64,000 nt of DNA from Lytechinus pictus (GCF_037042905.1 NW_026974141.1:1263001-1327000), one strand, 5' to 3'. Counted from the first letter of the stretch, positions 54,401 to 59,813 are shown. Numbers and translations are program-made. The notes: generated by a model not told the origin, from the sequence alone.

Positions 54401-56779
54401 TGTCAGAGCTGGGTATAAGCTATTGGATGCTGTTGGTTTTAATACCGATCAAAATAAGTGGATTAATAATCACCTACAGGAACGTCAAACATGCCAGAAA
54501 CCCACCATCCTCTAAAAGATATCTTCGTTATCAATTTGAAATAGTCTATCTTATGAAGATATGAAGATGTGTGAACATCAGAAGTTCGATAAATGGCCTA
54601 GAAGACATTACACAATTCACTGCGGTAATGAAAAGGTGCACTCCGAGCATTTTAACACCTGAAACAAGATCTGGTTAGACAGCAGATTCTCTCTCAAGAC
54701 AAAAGTTTAAGTTTTCTCTATGGATCTGTGACATGAGAATCGGACATATCTCAAGAACACAAACACGATGACTTCGATACGAACTGCCTCCGCAGAATAC
54801 TTGTACTATATTGGTTTGATTTCAACAATTAGAGATGACTTTTATAATATGAGGCTGCCCTATCAATCAAGCCATCCAATGGAGCACCAAATCGATGATA
54901 ACTGACATTGATCATTCAACACCCCGAAGGTAAAGGTGTATATCAAGCTGGGGGAAGCTGGATGCCTCTAAGTTGGATGAAGCGGCAATCCTTGATAGGA
55001 CAGGTGCAGTACTGCATGGGAAAAGATATATTATGGAGATGCACATGTAATCCGTTAATGAAGTCCAATGAAAAAAAAAAAAGTTATTTAAAGGATATGA
55101 AGTGACTTATTCGTTGTGGAACTTTAGAACATCACAGTCTGGCTTTTAAAACACGGAAAACGGTCTAATTGATAGGCAAAATGAGAAATTAGATGGATTA
55201 TATGTGGGTTCAGTTCTGAGAATTTTTGTTCAATATTGGGACAATTTGATGAGCGTAATGGAGAAAAACACAGGACATCTCATTTTCAGCAGACGGTTTT
55301 CACTTCATTTTGCTGAAGAAAAACACACTAAATATATATATATATGTATGTGTGATCAGATTCTGTTGGTCGGGAACATAACTACTCCAAAGGATATTAA
55401 ATGCAACTGATTGACTAGTATTAGGAGTTGAGAATTACAGTACTGTTATGATTCAAATTTAATAATTCATCATCTAAATTGTAAATATGAATGGATTGAT
55501 ATCATAATTCAAGATACCATTTTATAATAAAAATATAAGCAATTAATAGTGACATTCGCTTGAATACACATAGGTTCATGAAATTCGTTGGATCTCCACC
55601 AGTGTGCTTTTAAATGGGAAGGCCCTCCGTGCAGGAGTTTACCTTTGTATGCAGATGTGGGTGTGGGAGTGGGTGCATCTGTTTATGCCCATGGATATAT
55701 GCGAATAAAAAAGTGATTACATAATTAAATCATTGAAGCTAATTATATTCTGCCATTGATAATCAATAATTTGACAGATCCCATAACAAAACATCATTGT
55801 ACAAAACAAAAAGTACAAAATACAAAGAAATACTTAAGAAATTCAAAAAACAATAAAATACATTATTATTCACTGAGATAATATATTCTAAGGGCCGTAC
55901 AATTATGATGCAAATGCTATTTGTACCAAAAATATAAACATTTGAGCTGAAATTATCAAATTATAGCATAATATTGCAAAATATGCATACATTTGCATAA
56001 TTTATTAGCCGCAAACAGAAATAACAAATTTTCCCAAATGGTATATGTTAAGTATGCAGGATTTTGCAGTATCCATATCGGTGAAAGCGAATATTATAAA
56101 AGAATATTGTAGAAATAAGATTATAAATTGTCAATTTGGCAGCCATTTTGTATATGCAAATTAGGTGGTCAAAACATGAAAAATTGGCTTGGGAACCGAT
56201 CTTATTAGATTTAGCATATTTGAATTGTGTGAAATAGTCCGGTTTCCAACTTTTACCCCAAAATGCTTCTTAAAGTTTATATAGGCCTTTTTTTCCAGAA
56301 TGGGTCTAGTCTATATAGGATTTTAGTTTAGAACGGATTCGCCAAAAATCCCTTCAAATTTATTACATTTGTGGGTAAAGTCATTATTACATTTGTGGGC
56401 GATCAAAAATTATTACATTTGTGGGTAAAGTGCATTATTACATTTGTGGGTGAAATTATTACATTTGTGGGTAAAGTGTTATTACATTTGTGGGCGTTAT
56501 TACATTTGTGGGTAAAGTGTTATTACATTTGTGGGCGTTATTACATTTGTGGGCGATTATTACATTTGTGGGTGTAACACCCCCCAACCCCAACTTCATC
56601 TCAAGATTCCCTCAACCAATTTTTTTTTCCTTCATTTCCCATTTTCCAGCCCTGTGACGTATGCTTGGGAAGGTGGCAAGACGATGACCGAGTCCAAAGA
56701 ATTCTCCAAACTGACCGTCACCAGGAAACAGTACGATGAAGAAGGACAAAACATATGCTTTGACAAATTTGATGTATGA
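21365..56779 (+). CDS. ACTR6: Actin-related protein 6 (ARP6), complete, nine exons
   Basis: Nine exons (21365-21441, 25262-25379, 25946-26138, 27624-27759, 35591-35746, 42317-42431, 44164-44287, 46352-46490, 56650-56779) join to 1188 bp: 395 residues plus TGA, close to the human length of 396. ARP6 is a nuclear actin-fold protein of the SRCAP (yeast SWR1) remodelling complex, which exchanges H2A for H2A.Z. Diagnostic pieces include the N-terminal phosphate-loop-like [12 protein letters not shown], the ARP6 block [40 protein letters not shown], the second phosphate motif [50 protein letters not shown], the adenosine motif NIVLTGGN and the C-terminal TYAWEGGK. All introns are GT-AG and all phases agree. 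The ATG in CAACATGGCGGC is the first in frame. Introns are swollen by transposons; the last is 10.2 kb. No frameshift or stop was found, so the gene looks functional. Confidence 0.97.
21442..22589 (+). other. ACTR6 intron 1, 5' part
   Basis: An imperfect inverted pair GTCGACGGCTAGTTCTCAAGG / TAGAGCCGTCGACGATCGG lies at about 22038-22105. No gene is recognised. Confidence 0.4.
23110..23270. mobile_element. Half TTAA-family MITE (GGGATGGTCT subfamily)
   Basis: AAAATTCAATAACTTTGTTA...TCCGATTTTGATGATATTTT and the end CCAGACCATCCCTTTAA match the right half of 33923-34584. The left half is absent. Confidence 0.65.
23417..23824. mobile_element. Foldback MITE, TGCACCAGCCC ends
   Basis: The ends GTCTGCACCAGCCCAAGTTT and AAACTCGGGCTGGTGCAGCAC are inverted (positions 23420 and 23800). 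Inside, TCTTGAGATT and AATCTCGAGATT pieces are also inverted. No TSD was assigned. Confidence 0.75.
25262..25379 (+). CDS. ACTR6: ACTR6 exon 2
   Basis: The acceptor is ATAACATCCAG. It encodes [16 protein letters not shown] through [11 protein letters not shown], matching the ARP6 region that ends in ILPFQK. The donor is GTAAGT, phase 0. Confidence 0.95.
25946..26138 (+). CDS. ACTR6: ACTR6 exon 3
   Basis: The acceptor is TTTCTTGAAG. It holds the most conserved ARP6 stretch, beginning [15 protein letters not shown] and continuing to [12 protein letters not shown]. The donor is GTAAGC, phase 1. Confidence 0.97.
26207..26683. mobile_element. hAT-like MITE with perfect 8-bp TSD
   Basis: The ends CAGGGTTGGGCTCAATTA and TAATTGAGCCCAACCCTG are nearly perfect inverted repeats. 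CTAATAGC flanks both sides (26199-26206 and 26684-26691). The interior is full of TAATTGTAATTG repeats around a unique core. It lies in ACTR6 intron 3. Confidence 0.93.
26910..27118 (-). mobile_element. tRNA-derived SINE (Val-CAC-like head)
   Basis: On the minus strand the A box is TTGGCTCAGTTGGTAGAGCG, the anticodon-like loop is CTCACAA and the B box is GGGAGTTCAAACCCC. A non-tRNA body follows to about 26910. The acceptor stem does not pair. A hAT-like MITE is inserted 9 bp beyond its head. Confidence 0.8.
27128..27339. mobile_element. hAT-like MITE with perfect 8-bp TSD
   Basis: The ends CACTGGCGGATCCGG and CCTGGATTTGCCCTTG are inverted. GTTCACAC flanks at 27120-27127 and 27340-27347. The interior is shared with 16888-17160 and includes a TTTTTTTGCTTGTTAAATTT phrase. 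Confidence 0.93.
27624..27759 (+). CDS. ACTR6: ACTR6 exon 4
   Basis: The acceptor is ATCTTATAG. It encodes [13 protein letters not shown], a variable segment, then [20 protein letters not shown] with the second phosphate-binding motif. The donor is GTAAAC, phase 2. Confidence 0.97.
27781..28170. repeat. Inverted quasi-periodic ~18-bp repeat
   Basis: In the left half ACCATTTCGTCTAATT-like units recur every 16-22 bp. From about 27965 the complement (AATAGACCAACTGGT, ATGGTCATAGACAAACTGG, GACTGAATGG) takes over. The whole forms a degenerate foldback starting 22 bp after the ACTR6 exon 4 donor. Confidence 0.7.
28369..28965. mobile_element. TTAA-family MITE, right end decayed
   Basis: TTAAAGGTCTAGTCCACCCC on the left and TTATTGTTGGGGTGGACCG on the right are inverted. 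Internal phrases match 2895-3500. The right TTAA is lost. Confidence 0.85.
29458..29633. mobile_element. Foldback MITE (GTTTCATAAAGCTG family)
   Basis: GTGTTTCATAAAGCTGTTC faces GCAGCTTCATGAAATGG, and GACTGGTGATCC faces GGATTACCAGTCG. It is the same family as 4916-5090 and 45330-45519. Confidence 0.82.
29998..30331. mobile_element. CAGGGTTCCCACA-type MITE
   Basis: The left end CAGGGTTCCCACAGTCATGG and right end TTTCTATGGGATCCCTG are inverted. The interior repeats GTCATGGAAAATC and GTCACGGAAAAG, a style known from hAT-like MITEs in many animals. The flanks do not give a clean TSD. Confidence 0.75.
30332..30949. other. ACTR6 intron 4, unclassified
   Basis: It contains GGGCCCGTTTCACAAACCTTG at about 30751, the start of another GGGCCC-type foldback repeat without a visible partner. 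Nothing else is recognised. Confidence 0.4.
32655..32730. mobile_element. hAT-like end fragment
   Basis: CAGTGGTGGGTCCAGAATTT followed by a G-rich run looks like the left end of a hAT-like MITE. No partner end is clear. Confidence 0.4.
32789..32968. mobile_element. Small hAT-like MITE, CAGGGGCCG ends
   Basis: The ends CAGGGGCCGGGGAAG and CGTTTCCGCGGCCCCTG are inverted. The interior has G10/C11 runs and a short hairpin of ACATTTTTTTACAATG type. CAATACA occurs beside both ends but overlaps the TIR on the left, so the TSD is ambiguous. Confidence 0.7.
33727..33842 (-). pseudogene. Reverse transcriptase C-terminal fragment (CR1/L2-like)
   Basis: Minus-strand translation gives [20 protein letters not shown] and then [15 protein letters not shown]. 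This matches the GP-x-LWNSLP...F+-x-LK signature at the end of many CR1/L2-type ORF2 proteins. The upstream polymerase domain is absent, so it is a 5'-truncated dead copy. Confidence 0.8.
33923..34584. mobile_element. TTAA-flanked MITE (GGGATGGTCT subfamily)
   Basis: TTAA at 33923 and 34581 bound AAGGGATGGTCTAGGC on the left and a shorter CCATCCCTT on the right. Interior arms carry TCATCAAAATCGGATAAC and TATCAGATTTTGATGATAT. It is a sister family of the CAAGTCCACCCC MITEs. Confidence 0.87.
34832..35057. mobile_element. Foldback MITE, GGGCCTTTTCACACG ends
   Basis: GGGCCTTTTCACACG and CGTGTGAAAGGGC are inverted ends. The interior has several AATCATCATTG / CAATGATGATT type pieces. No TSD was assigned. 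Confidence 0.75.
35591..35746 (+). CDS. ACTR6: ACTR6 exon 5
   Basis: The acceptor is TTTTCTTTCAG. It encodes [20 protein letters not shown] and on to [14 protein letters not shown]. The donor is GTGAGT, phase 2. Confidence 0.97.
35804..36339. mobile_element. Mariner-like MITE, CAGTGCGTCCCA ends
   Basis: CAGTGCGTCCCACAAAAATG, then GAAACC, faces GGTTTCCGTTTTACTGATAC and GCACTG, with TA on both sides. It is about 536 bp without coding capacity and starts 57 bp after the ACTR6 exon 5 donor. The ends share CAGTGCGT with the 8509-9864 element. Confidence 0.82.
37017..37545 (+). repeat. Long polypurine tract (A/G on +)
   Basis: About 530 bp is almost entirely A and G on the + strand. A hAT-like end CAGGCGCGGATCTAC at 37007 abuts it. 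Ser/Phe/Leu-rich minus-strand frames of up to 215 codons here are composition artefacts. Confidence 0.9.
37640..37838 (-). mobile_element. tRNA-derived SINE
   Basis: On the minus strand the A box is GCGATAGCTCAGTCGGTAAA, the anticodon region ACTTGTATTCC, and the B box CCCGGGTTCGATTCCC. A body with a CTCCGAAGGACC-type hairpin follows. The acceptor stem is not convincing for a working tRNA, and the non-tRNA body supports a SINE. Confidence 0.78.
38480..38575 (+). mobile_element. SINE 3' tail
   Basis: GAAGCGCATTGAGCATCC...GTGCGCTTTACAAATGCC followed by ATTATTATT matches the tails of other SINEs here. The head is missing. Confidence 0.5.
38576..39869. other. Interior of the 4.16-kb element, unclassified
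   Basis: AT-rich sequence with a C13 run near 38906. No gene, transposase motif or repeat unit is recognised. Confidence 0.4.
39870..40265 (+). repeat. Second long polypurine tract
   Basis: About 390 bp of nearly pure A/G on +, with GGAAAGAAAG-type repeats and short interruptions CCGTCATTACTTGAAA and CCTTCATTATTTGAAA that are themselves similar. Minus-strand Phe/Ser-rich open frames are artefacts. Confidence 0.85.
40559..41275. other. ACTR6 intron 5, unclassified
   Basis: AT-rich intron, with a chance open frame at 40817-41032. Nothing is supported. Confidence 0.4.
41276..42225. mobile_element. GTCTCACCTGCA element with tandem ~163-bp units and DR1 motifs
   Basis: GTCTCACCTGCATAGCAGAG at the left faces GATGCAGGTGAGAC at about 42190. 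After a GGCGGCGGCGGC stretch come four units of about 163-192 bp. Each includes CATAACTT, TAGTTCATGAAACTTGGAC, GTATCACTGAACATCC and AGGTCAAAGGTCA (41482, 41674, 41837, 41999). Similar elements are, from memory, common in marine invertebrates. It ends about 90 bp before ACTR6 exon 6. Confidence 0.78.
42317..42431 (+). CDS. ACTR6: ACTR6 exon 6
   Basis: The acceptor is TTGTTCTCAG. It encodes [20 protein letters not shown] and [18 protein letters not shown]. The donor is GTATAG, phase 0. Confidence 0.95.
42696..42956. mobile_element. Tigger/pogo-like MITE with TA target
   Basis: CAGTCAGACCTCTCTTATCC and AGATAAGAGAGGTCAGACTG are inverted ends flanked by TA. CCGGATAA-type pieces are repeated inside. 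Located in ACTR6 intron 6. Confidence 0.88.
43209..44046. mobile_element. hAT-like element with perfect 8-bp TSD
   Basis: The ends CAGGGTGCTACATAAC and CTTATGTAGCACCCTG are inverted. GATGTGGT flanks at 43201-43208 and 44047-44054. Subterminal CTTGCCCGATTGGGCAAGT-like pieces repeat on both sides. A second, almost perfect palindrome is nested at 43486-43849. Confidence 0.93.
43486..43849. repeat. Near-perfect palindrome, 173-bp arms
   Basis: Arms 43486-43658 and 43677-43849 are reverse complements with a single difference (GAGTGCCGCTG against GAGTGTCGCTG reversed) around an 18-bp spacer. Each arm contains a ~50-bp unit, GAAATTCGTGATCACTCTCG plus CAAAAAGTGTTCACT, twice in tandem. It could form a long hairpin or cruciform. 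Confidence 0.95.
44164..44287 (+). CDS. ACTR6: ACTR6 exon 7
   Basis: The acceptor is TTTCCTACAG. It encodes [20 protein letters not shown] and [20 protein letters not shown]. The donor is GTAAAA, phase 1. Confidence 0.96.
44288..45000 (+). other. ACTR6 intron 7, 5' part
   Basis: AT-rich intron sequence in which no element was recognised. Confidence 0.4.
45001..45151. mobile_element. Foldback MITE, CAGGGGCCCGTTG ends
   Basis: CAGGGGCCCGTTGTAGAAAG faces CTTTCTGCAACAGGCGCCTG, followed inward by TTGCAATCAAAAG and TTGCGTTTAAATGCAA. It is a 151-bp hairpin-forming element. Confidence 0.85.
45330..45519. mobile_element. Foldback MITE (GGGGGCTGTTTCA family)
   Basis: GCTGTTTGTAAGTTAAGAG faces CTCTTAACTTACAAACAGC, and ACGACTGGTGATCC faces GGTTCACCAGTCGT. 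It is the same family as 4916-5090 and 29458-29633. Confidence 0.88.
45630..46232. mobile_element. TTAA-flanked MITE, AAGGGGAATCCAACCC ends
   Basis: TTAA at 45630 and 46229 bound AAGGGGAATCCAACCC and GGCTGGAATCCCCTT. Arms include CAACAAGAAAGTTATGAA and TATAACTTTCTTATTG. This third TTAA-MITE subfamily lies just before ACTR6 exon 8. Confidence 0.88.
46352..46490 (+). CDS. ACTR6: ACTR6 exon 8
   Basis: The acceptor is TTTTTGACCCAG. It encodes [20 protein letters not shown] (nucleotide adenosine motif) and on to QVTLPQ. The donor is GTATGT, phase 2. The open frame that continues past the donor is intron. Confidence 0.96.
46491..47091 (+). other. ACTR6 intron 8, 5' part
   Basis: AT-rich intron. 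The 46675-46959 open frame has no recognisable domain. Confidence 0.4.
47092..47375 (+). mobile_element. tRNA-derived SINE, complete
   Basis: The head carries A box GTGGCCCAGTGGATTAG and B box GTTGGTTCAAATCCC. The body has CCTTCAGCAAGAAATTTATC, TGCTGCACTCGACCCAGGTG and AATGGGTACCTGGCAGG, and the tail GGAAGCGCATAGAGACG...TGCGCTATACAAG then ATTATT. It is the best reference copy in the window. Confidence 0.88.
47376..48239. other. ACTR6 intron 8, unclassified
   Basis: It includes a short telomere-like CCCTACCCTAACCCTACACC stretch at about 47505, too brief to be more than a chance or interstitial repeat, and a C12 run at 48228-48239 that borders the large element. Confidence 0.4.
48245..48400 (+). 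repeat. Left iteron array, 7 x CCCACAAATGTAATAA
   Basis: Seven copies of the 16-bp unit (one with GCAATAA) are separated by short variable spacers such as CG, TTTCA, TGCACTTTA and TTTTTGATCG. It is unlike CRISPR because spacers are short, unequal and partly shared with the right array. Confidence 0.95.
48500..49010 (-). repeat. Left ~49-bp tandem array, about 10 units
   Basis: The unit is AAGTCCAAAGTCTTTTTTCC, AGACCCGGTTGTTTC, then an A/T stretch. Units are 45-52 bp and decay toward the centre of the element, where CCAGAC- and GGTTATT-like relics continue to about 49940. Confidence 0.93.
49315..49567. mobile_element. hAT-like MITE inside the nested element
   Basis: It begins CAGGGGCGGAAATCTC and contains AAATTTGACAAGCAAAAAAA and inverted GTAGGGGGACA / GTCCCCCCTACT pieces. 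The right end is near CCCCCCTG at 49567, less well defined. Confidence 0.65.
50239..50378. mobile_element. Foldback MITE, GGGGAGCATTTCATGAAA ends
   Basis: GGGGAGCATTTCATGAAAGG faces GTTGATGAAATACTCCCC, with TTGTCAGATCTGACAACTTG in the interior. A second copy is at 60195-60342. Confidence 0.88.
50580..51130 (+). repeat. ~125-bp tandem array, five units
   Basis: GGAAAGACTACGCTATATTT recurs at about 50590, 50715, 50847, 50974 and 51096 with a shared ATTATTATTACTAATTTATT and GGATCGTGGGTCTTTGTT body. The units keep the GGGTCTGGA-AAAGACT core of the ~49-bp repeat, suggesting derivation from it. Confidence 0.9.
51185..51990 (+). repeat. Right ~49-bp tandem array, about 14 units with higher-order repeat
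   Basis: The unit is AACCGGGTCTGGAAAAAAGA, CTTTGGACGTATATTATAAT and a short A/T end. A block of five units is duplicated: 51515-51660 recurs at 51763-51905, a shift of about 248 bp. It is inverted relative to 48500-49010. Confidence 0.93.
53570..54295 (-). pseudogene. Reverse transcriptase fragment (CR1/L2-like), broken
   Basis: Minus-strand reading gives a DFSTGFDT motif corresponding to the RT D-x-x-A-F-D-T block. After a stop come [18 protein letters not shown] and [13 protein letters not shown], with the YADD catalytic centre. A further frame has [18 protein letters not shown] and [13 protein letters not shown]. Domain order is that of the RT palm and thumb, but stops and frameshifts make it dead. 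It lies in the centre of the outer element. Confidence 0.88.
54660..54840 (+). pseudogene. Endonuclease/RT C-terminal fragment
   Basis: Plus-strand reading gives [21 protein letters not shown] and then [18 protein letters not shown]. This matches the LLYGSETW...FDTKCLRRILGIRW signature found after the RT domain of many non-LTR elements. The upstream SRFSLKTKV also fits that family. It is opposite in strand to 53570-54295, so it is a different insertion. Confidence 0.7.
56355..56575 (-). repeat. Right iteron array, 10 x CCCACAAATGTAATAA
   Basis: On the + strand these read TTATTACATTTGTGGG. The inner copies have the same spacer words as the left array (TAAAGTCA, CGATCAAAAA, TAAAGTGCA); extra copies with TAAAGTGT and CG spacers bring the number to ten. 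A frame of LLHLWV repeats here is an artefact. Confidence 0.95.
56650..56779 (+). CDS. ACTR6: ACTR6 exon 9, terminal coding exon
   Basis: The acceptor is CCCATTTTCCAG, with a long T/C tract and a branch-point-like CTCAAC at about 56611. It encodes [20 protein letters not shown] and ends CFDKFDV then TGA. Only 70 bp separate it from the end of the 8.3-kb inverted-repeat element. Confidence 0.97.
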
Positions 56780-56886
56780 TGCCAGTTTGCTACAGTAGTT
56801 GCAAAAGGACTCAGATGCCAACATACTGTTTCTTTGTGTTGGTGATAAAACGCCATATTAAAAGGAAAACATGTTCGCGCACCCCA

Positions 56887-56993
56887 ACGGTGCAGAAACG
56901 CCCTTACACCAAGCCCTTATGCATACTCCTAAGGGCATTTTTGCGCACATGTGATGCGCGAAAGTGTGGTGTTTAGGGCGTTTCTGCATCGAC
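56887..56993. mobile_element. Hairpin repeat in the ACTR6 3' region
   Basis: GGTGCAGAAACGCCCTTACA faces TGTTTAGGGCGTTTCTGCAT, and GCCCTTATGCATACTCC faces AAGGGCATTTTTGCGC. It starts 108 bp after the stop codon and so is probably in the 3'UTR. It is possibly a short MITE. Confidence 0.65.
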
Positions 56994-57039
56994 ATGACAA
57001 TTTATTTCCACTGTGTCCATTCACTGATATAGTGTAATA

Positions 57040-57310
57040 ATAATAATAATAGTTGGATTTATAAAGCGCTTTTTGCCAGAGGATACAAAGCGCTGCTATT
57101 ATTACCCCGGCTTTAGCTCGAGCTACCATCACCGGCGCTCAGTGCATGCAAGGAATTACTCCTGCCGGGTACCCATTCACCTCACCTGGGTCGAGTGCAG
57201 CACAGTGTGGATAAATATCTTGCTGAAGGAAAATACGCCATGGCTACGATTCGAACACACGACCCTCTGTTTCAAAGGCGAGAGTCAGAACCACTAGACC
57301 ACGACGCACC
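57040..57310 (-). mobile_element. tRNA-derived SINE, complete
   Basis: On the minus strand the head has GTGGTCTAGTGGTTCTGA (A box) and GTGTTCGAATCG (B box). The body has TATTTATCCACACTGTGCTG, CTCGACCCAGGTGAGGTG and GGTACCCGGCAGGAG, and the tail CGCTTTATAAATCC plus ATT repeats. It is the same family as 47092-47375. Confidence 0.87.
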
Positions 57311-57587
57311 CACGTGTAAGAGCAAAAAGTTTACTACTGATTGATCCGATCAACCACAGCTTTGGACGGTCAGCACGTCAGCAACTAAAATTCAAATTTG
57401 TTCAAAATATATTCTAGATATGATGTGCATTCATACATTTATCATTCTCTTGAAGATTCAGTGTGATTCTGTTTGCTAACTAAGGAGATTGAGATAATTT
57501 CCTGTTGAAAAAATTACGATATGGATTATGGATTATGATAGTTGAGATTGATTGGATCAATCGTAACTCTTTGTAAGATGCCAGTCA

Positions 57588-57660
57588 TTCACAAAGTGGC
57601 TTGTAACTTATTGTACGAACAGCTTTATGAAACACCCCCCCCCCCCCCCCCCCCCCCGGG
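57588..57660. mobile_element. Remnant of the GAACAGCTTTATGAAACACC MITE
   Basis: GTACGAACAGCTTTATGAAA, then CACC and a long C run, matches the right end of 45330-45519. Only one arm is present. Confidence 0.55.
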
Positions 57661-58203
57661 TTTCTCTATGTACAGGTATCAGGATCATGTAGGATGTGGA
57701 TGGAGGAATTCTTAAAAAGTTTTCACCAGATCAAAAAGCCAATTGTATAAACTTTGCAATCAAACACAACTCAATGTTTTGTGGGGGGGGGGGGGTTCTT
57801 TAAAAAAATACTTAACAGCTGTCTTATGGTTCCTTGAATAATCAAATTATGTATGATTGCAAAGTTAATCATTTAGGCATTTCTGTATTTATATACATTC
57901 AGATTTCTCATTCTTTGAACAAGCATATGTGTACTTCCACTTTTAAAGGAGTTCACTCACAAATACCAGGATCTTGCATGAGATAACAACAATTTAAGCA
58001 GATCCTTTTGTATGATACCGGTATTAATTGTGATTTGCCCTCTTTCATCACTTTTCTTCTTTCCACATGCCTTTCTATATTGTGATATTTGTCCACAACA
58101 ATTCTCTAATTTCTATCCTTTTTTCCCCGCAAAAGCGGGGCACCCAGCAAAAAGCCGGGAAAAAACATTGCTCTGTATAACATTGCTCTGTTTGGAGATG
58201 TGC
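57661..58203. other. Downstream of ACTR6, unclassified
   Basis: No supported gene. A G13 run lies near 57783, and CCCCGCAAAAGCGGGG at about 58126 could form a small hairpin. Confidence 0.35.
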
Positions 58204-58559
58204 ATAGAGTACCGAAGTGATGACATCACAATAAACTTTTTTTTTGTATTTCCGTGTTTTTGATATTATATTTTGATAGAGCATGAACAACCCCCCCCCC
58301 CCCCACACCCAAATTTGGACGTAATCTGTTAATGTGGGCCTTAGAAATGACCTCATGAATACATAATTAGTCCCATTAAAGTCAATGTATTAATGGCTTG
58401 GTTCCTGACAACAATTATGTATTCATGAGGTCATATCATGGGGACCCATGGACCGATTCCCACCAAATTTGGGTTGTGGGGGTTTGCATCATGGTCTATC
58501 AAAAACGCTGACATGCATAAATGGAAAATTGATGACGTCACACTTCGGTACTCTGTATA
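58204..58559. mobile_element. Foldback MITE, ATAGAGTACCGAAGTG ends
   Basis: ATAGAGTACCGAAGTG faces CACTTCGGTACTCTGTAT, TGATGACATCA faces TGATGACGTCA, and GACCTCATGAATACATAATT faces AATTATGTATTCATGAGGTC. It is 356 bp with no coding capacity. Confidence 0.88.
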
Positions 58560-59078
58560 GCTGTATTCTATGTAAATACAATTTGTAATAAATACAAAAA
58601 CTGACAAATACTCTATGCATTTGTTGCCTTTTATTATTATTTATTGCGGTTACATTTCAAGAAAGTTAAAACACACACTATTTTACAATTGACAATGAAA
58701 CGATTACAACATGAAGAGATTGGCAAGCTTATTAATAACAGATATACTAGTACATGTAAATGTATGTAAATTTACAGTCAACATTGTGCATTGTTTACAG
58801 CTATTATGTTACATGTATTTACACATTCTCATTAAAGATTTTCACAGGTTTCTACTAATGAAATGGATATGTTATGTACATGCGAATTTTCATACTAGAA
58901 TTGCTCAACATGAGCAATGATCTATTCAATTGACTACAACAAAATAATCTGGACTATCAGATAGGATTATCAACACTTCTCACCGATTCATAAGCTTTCA
59001 AAAATGTTACCAGTGTCCCTACACTACATCATTACCAGGAGTTGAAATTGAAACTGCTCAAAAATTGTCTTCCTGTAC
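58560..59078. other. Downstream of ACTR6, unclassified
   Basis: AATAAA at 58588 is one possible polyadenylation hexamer, but 1.8 kb after the stop codon it cannot be assigned. No gene is recognised. Confidence 0.35.
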
Positions 59079-59245
59079 TGGGCCCTGTTGCATTAAAGTT
59101 ATACCATTATGGAAACTTTGCCAACCAATGGCAACTTGCATGGAATCCTTGATTTTGATAGGCTGTTGATCAGCGTTACCATGGTAATTACCATCGGATG
59201 GCACAAAGTTACCATAATAGTAACTTTTTATGCAAGAGGGCCCTG
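59079..59245. mobile_element. Foldback MITE, GGGCCCTGTTGCAT ends
   Basis: GGGCCCTGTTGCATTAAAGT, then TA, faces TAACTTTTTATGCAAGAGGG and CCC. TTACCATGGTAATTACCAT pieces lie inside. It begins with the same GGGCCC as the element at 45001. Confidence 0.82.
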
Positions 59246-59553
59246 GTTTCAAGATTAATGAAATGATTTTCAATGATAACAGCAGCTATAAGCTACTGAA
59301 ATTCTTGCACATGATTGGCCAAGAGCAAATTTGTCAGTGAAAATCAAAGAGAACGTAACATTTAACTTGCCCAGTGAAAGCTACTCTAACATTCAATGCA
59401 GATTTGATTGTTTGACTTCACAATCAATATCATACATAATATCTAAACAAAGGAAAATTTATCAAAATAAGAGAAGTCACAAGAAAAAAAATAGCTTGTT
59501 GTTGATACTGAAATAGGAACAAAATTTACATTACACATATTTACTATTATTGC

Positions 59554-59813
59554 ATGGCCGTAGGCAGCAGAAGGGGGGTAATGAAAATCCGGAAGTTGCT
59601 CTTTCCCACTCCCCCCCCCCCTAAAAAAAAAAAAAAAAAAACTTTCACAACTTCACCAAAAGTGTGCACGAAATCCTCCGATTTCACTTTAGAAAATACA
59701 AAAGCACCCCATTGACAAGCTCAGTCACTTTACTCCCCCGCTTTTGAGTTGCTTCAAATCTTTATGTCTTGCCCCCCCCCCCCCTGGAAAAAAATTCTGC
59801 ATACGGCCATGCA
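59554..59813. mobile_element. hAT-like MITE, CATGGCCGTAGGCAG ends
   Basis: CATGGCCGTAGGCAGCAG faces TTCTGCATACGGCCATG. Inside are C10/A18 runs and a TTTGACAAG-related TTGACAAGCTCAGTCAC. The TSD is unclear. Confidence 0.78.

Larger units (their letters stand above)
48240..56579. mobile_element. Large iteron-ended TIR element, interrupted by a nested element
   Basis: The left end TGTTGCACCCACAAATG and right end CATTTGTGGGTGTAACA are inverted. The left TIR runs 48240-48440, is broken by the nested element, and continues 52015 to about 52700. The right TIR runs back from 56579 to about 55630. Matching landmarks include AGGGATTTTTGGCGAATCCG, GCATTTTGGGGTAAAAGTTG, TGGATACTGCAAAATCCTGC and CTCCCACACCCACA. 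Without the nested element the whole is about 4.77 kb with ~890-bp TIRs. The ~2.9-kb centre has no intact ORF, only two reverse-transcriptase fragments in opposite orientations. C-runs border both ends, so the TSD is ambiguous. TGT...ACA termini recall integrase-type elements such as Ginger, which is speculation. Confidence 0.85.

Noticed and set aside
48245..56575. CRISPR-like repeat arrays
   Set aside because: The 16-bp iterons have short unequal spacers shared between arrays, and the ~49-bp arrays have no unique spacers. The DNA is eukaryotic.
56371..56577. Frame of repeated LLHLWV peptides
   Set aside because: A translation of the iteron array.
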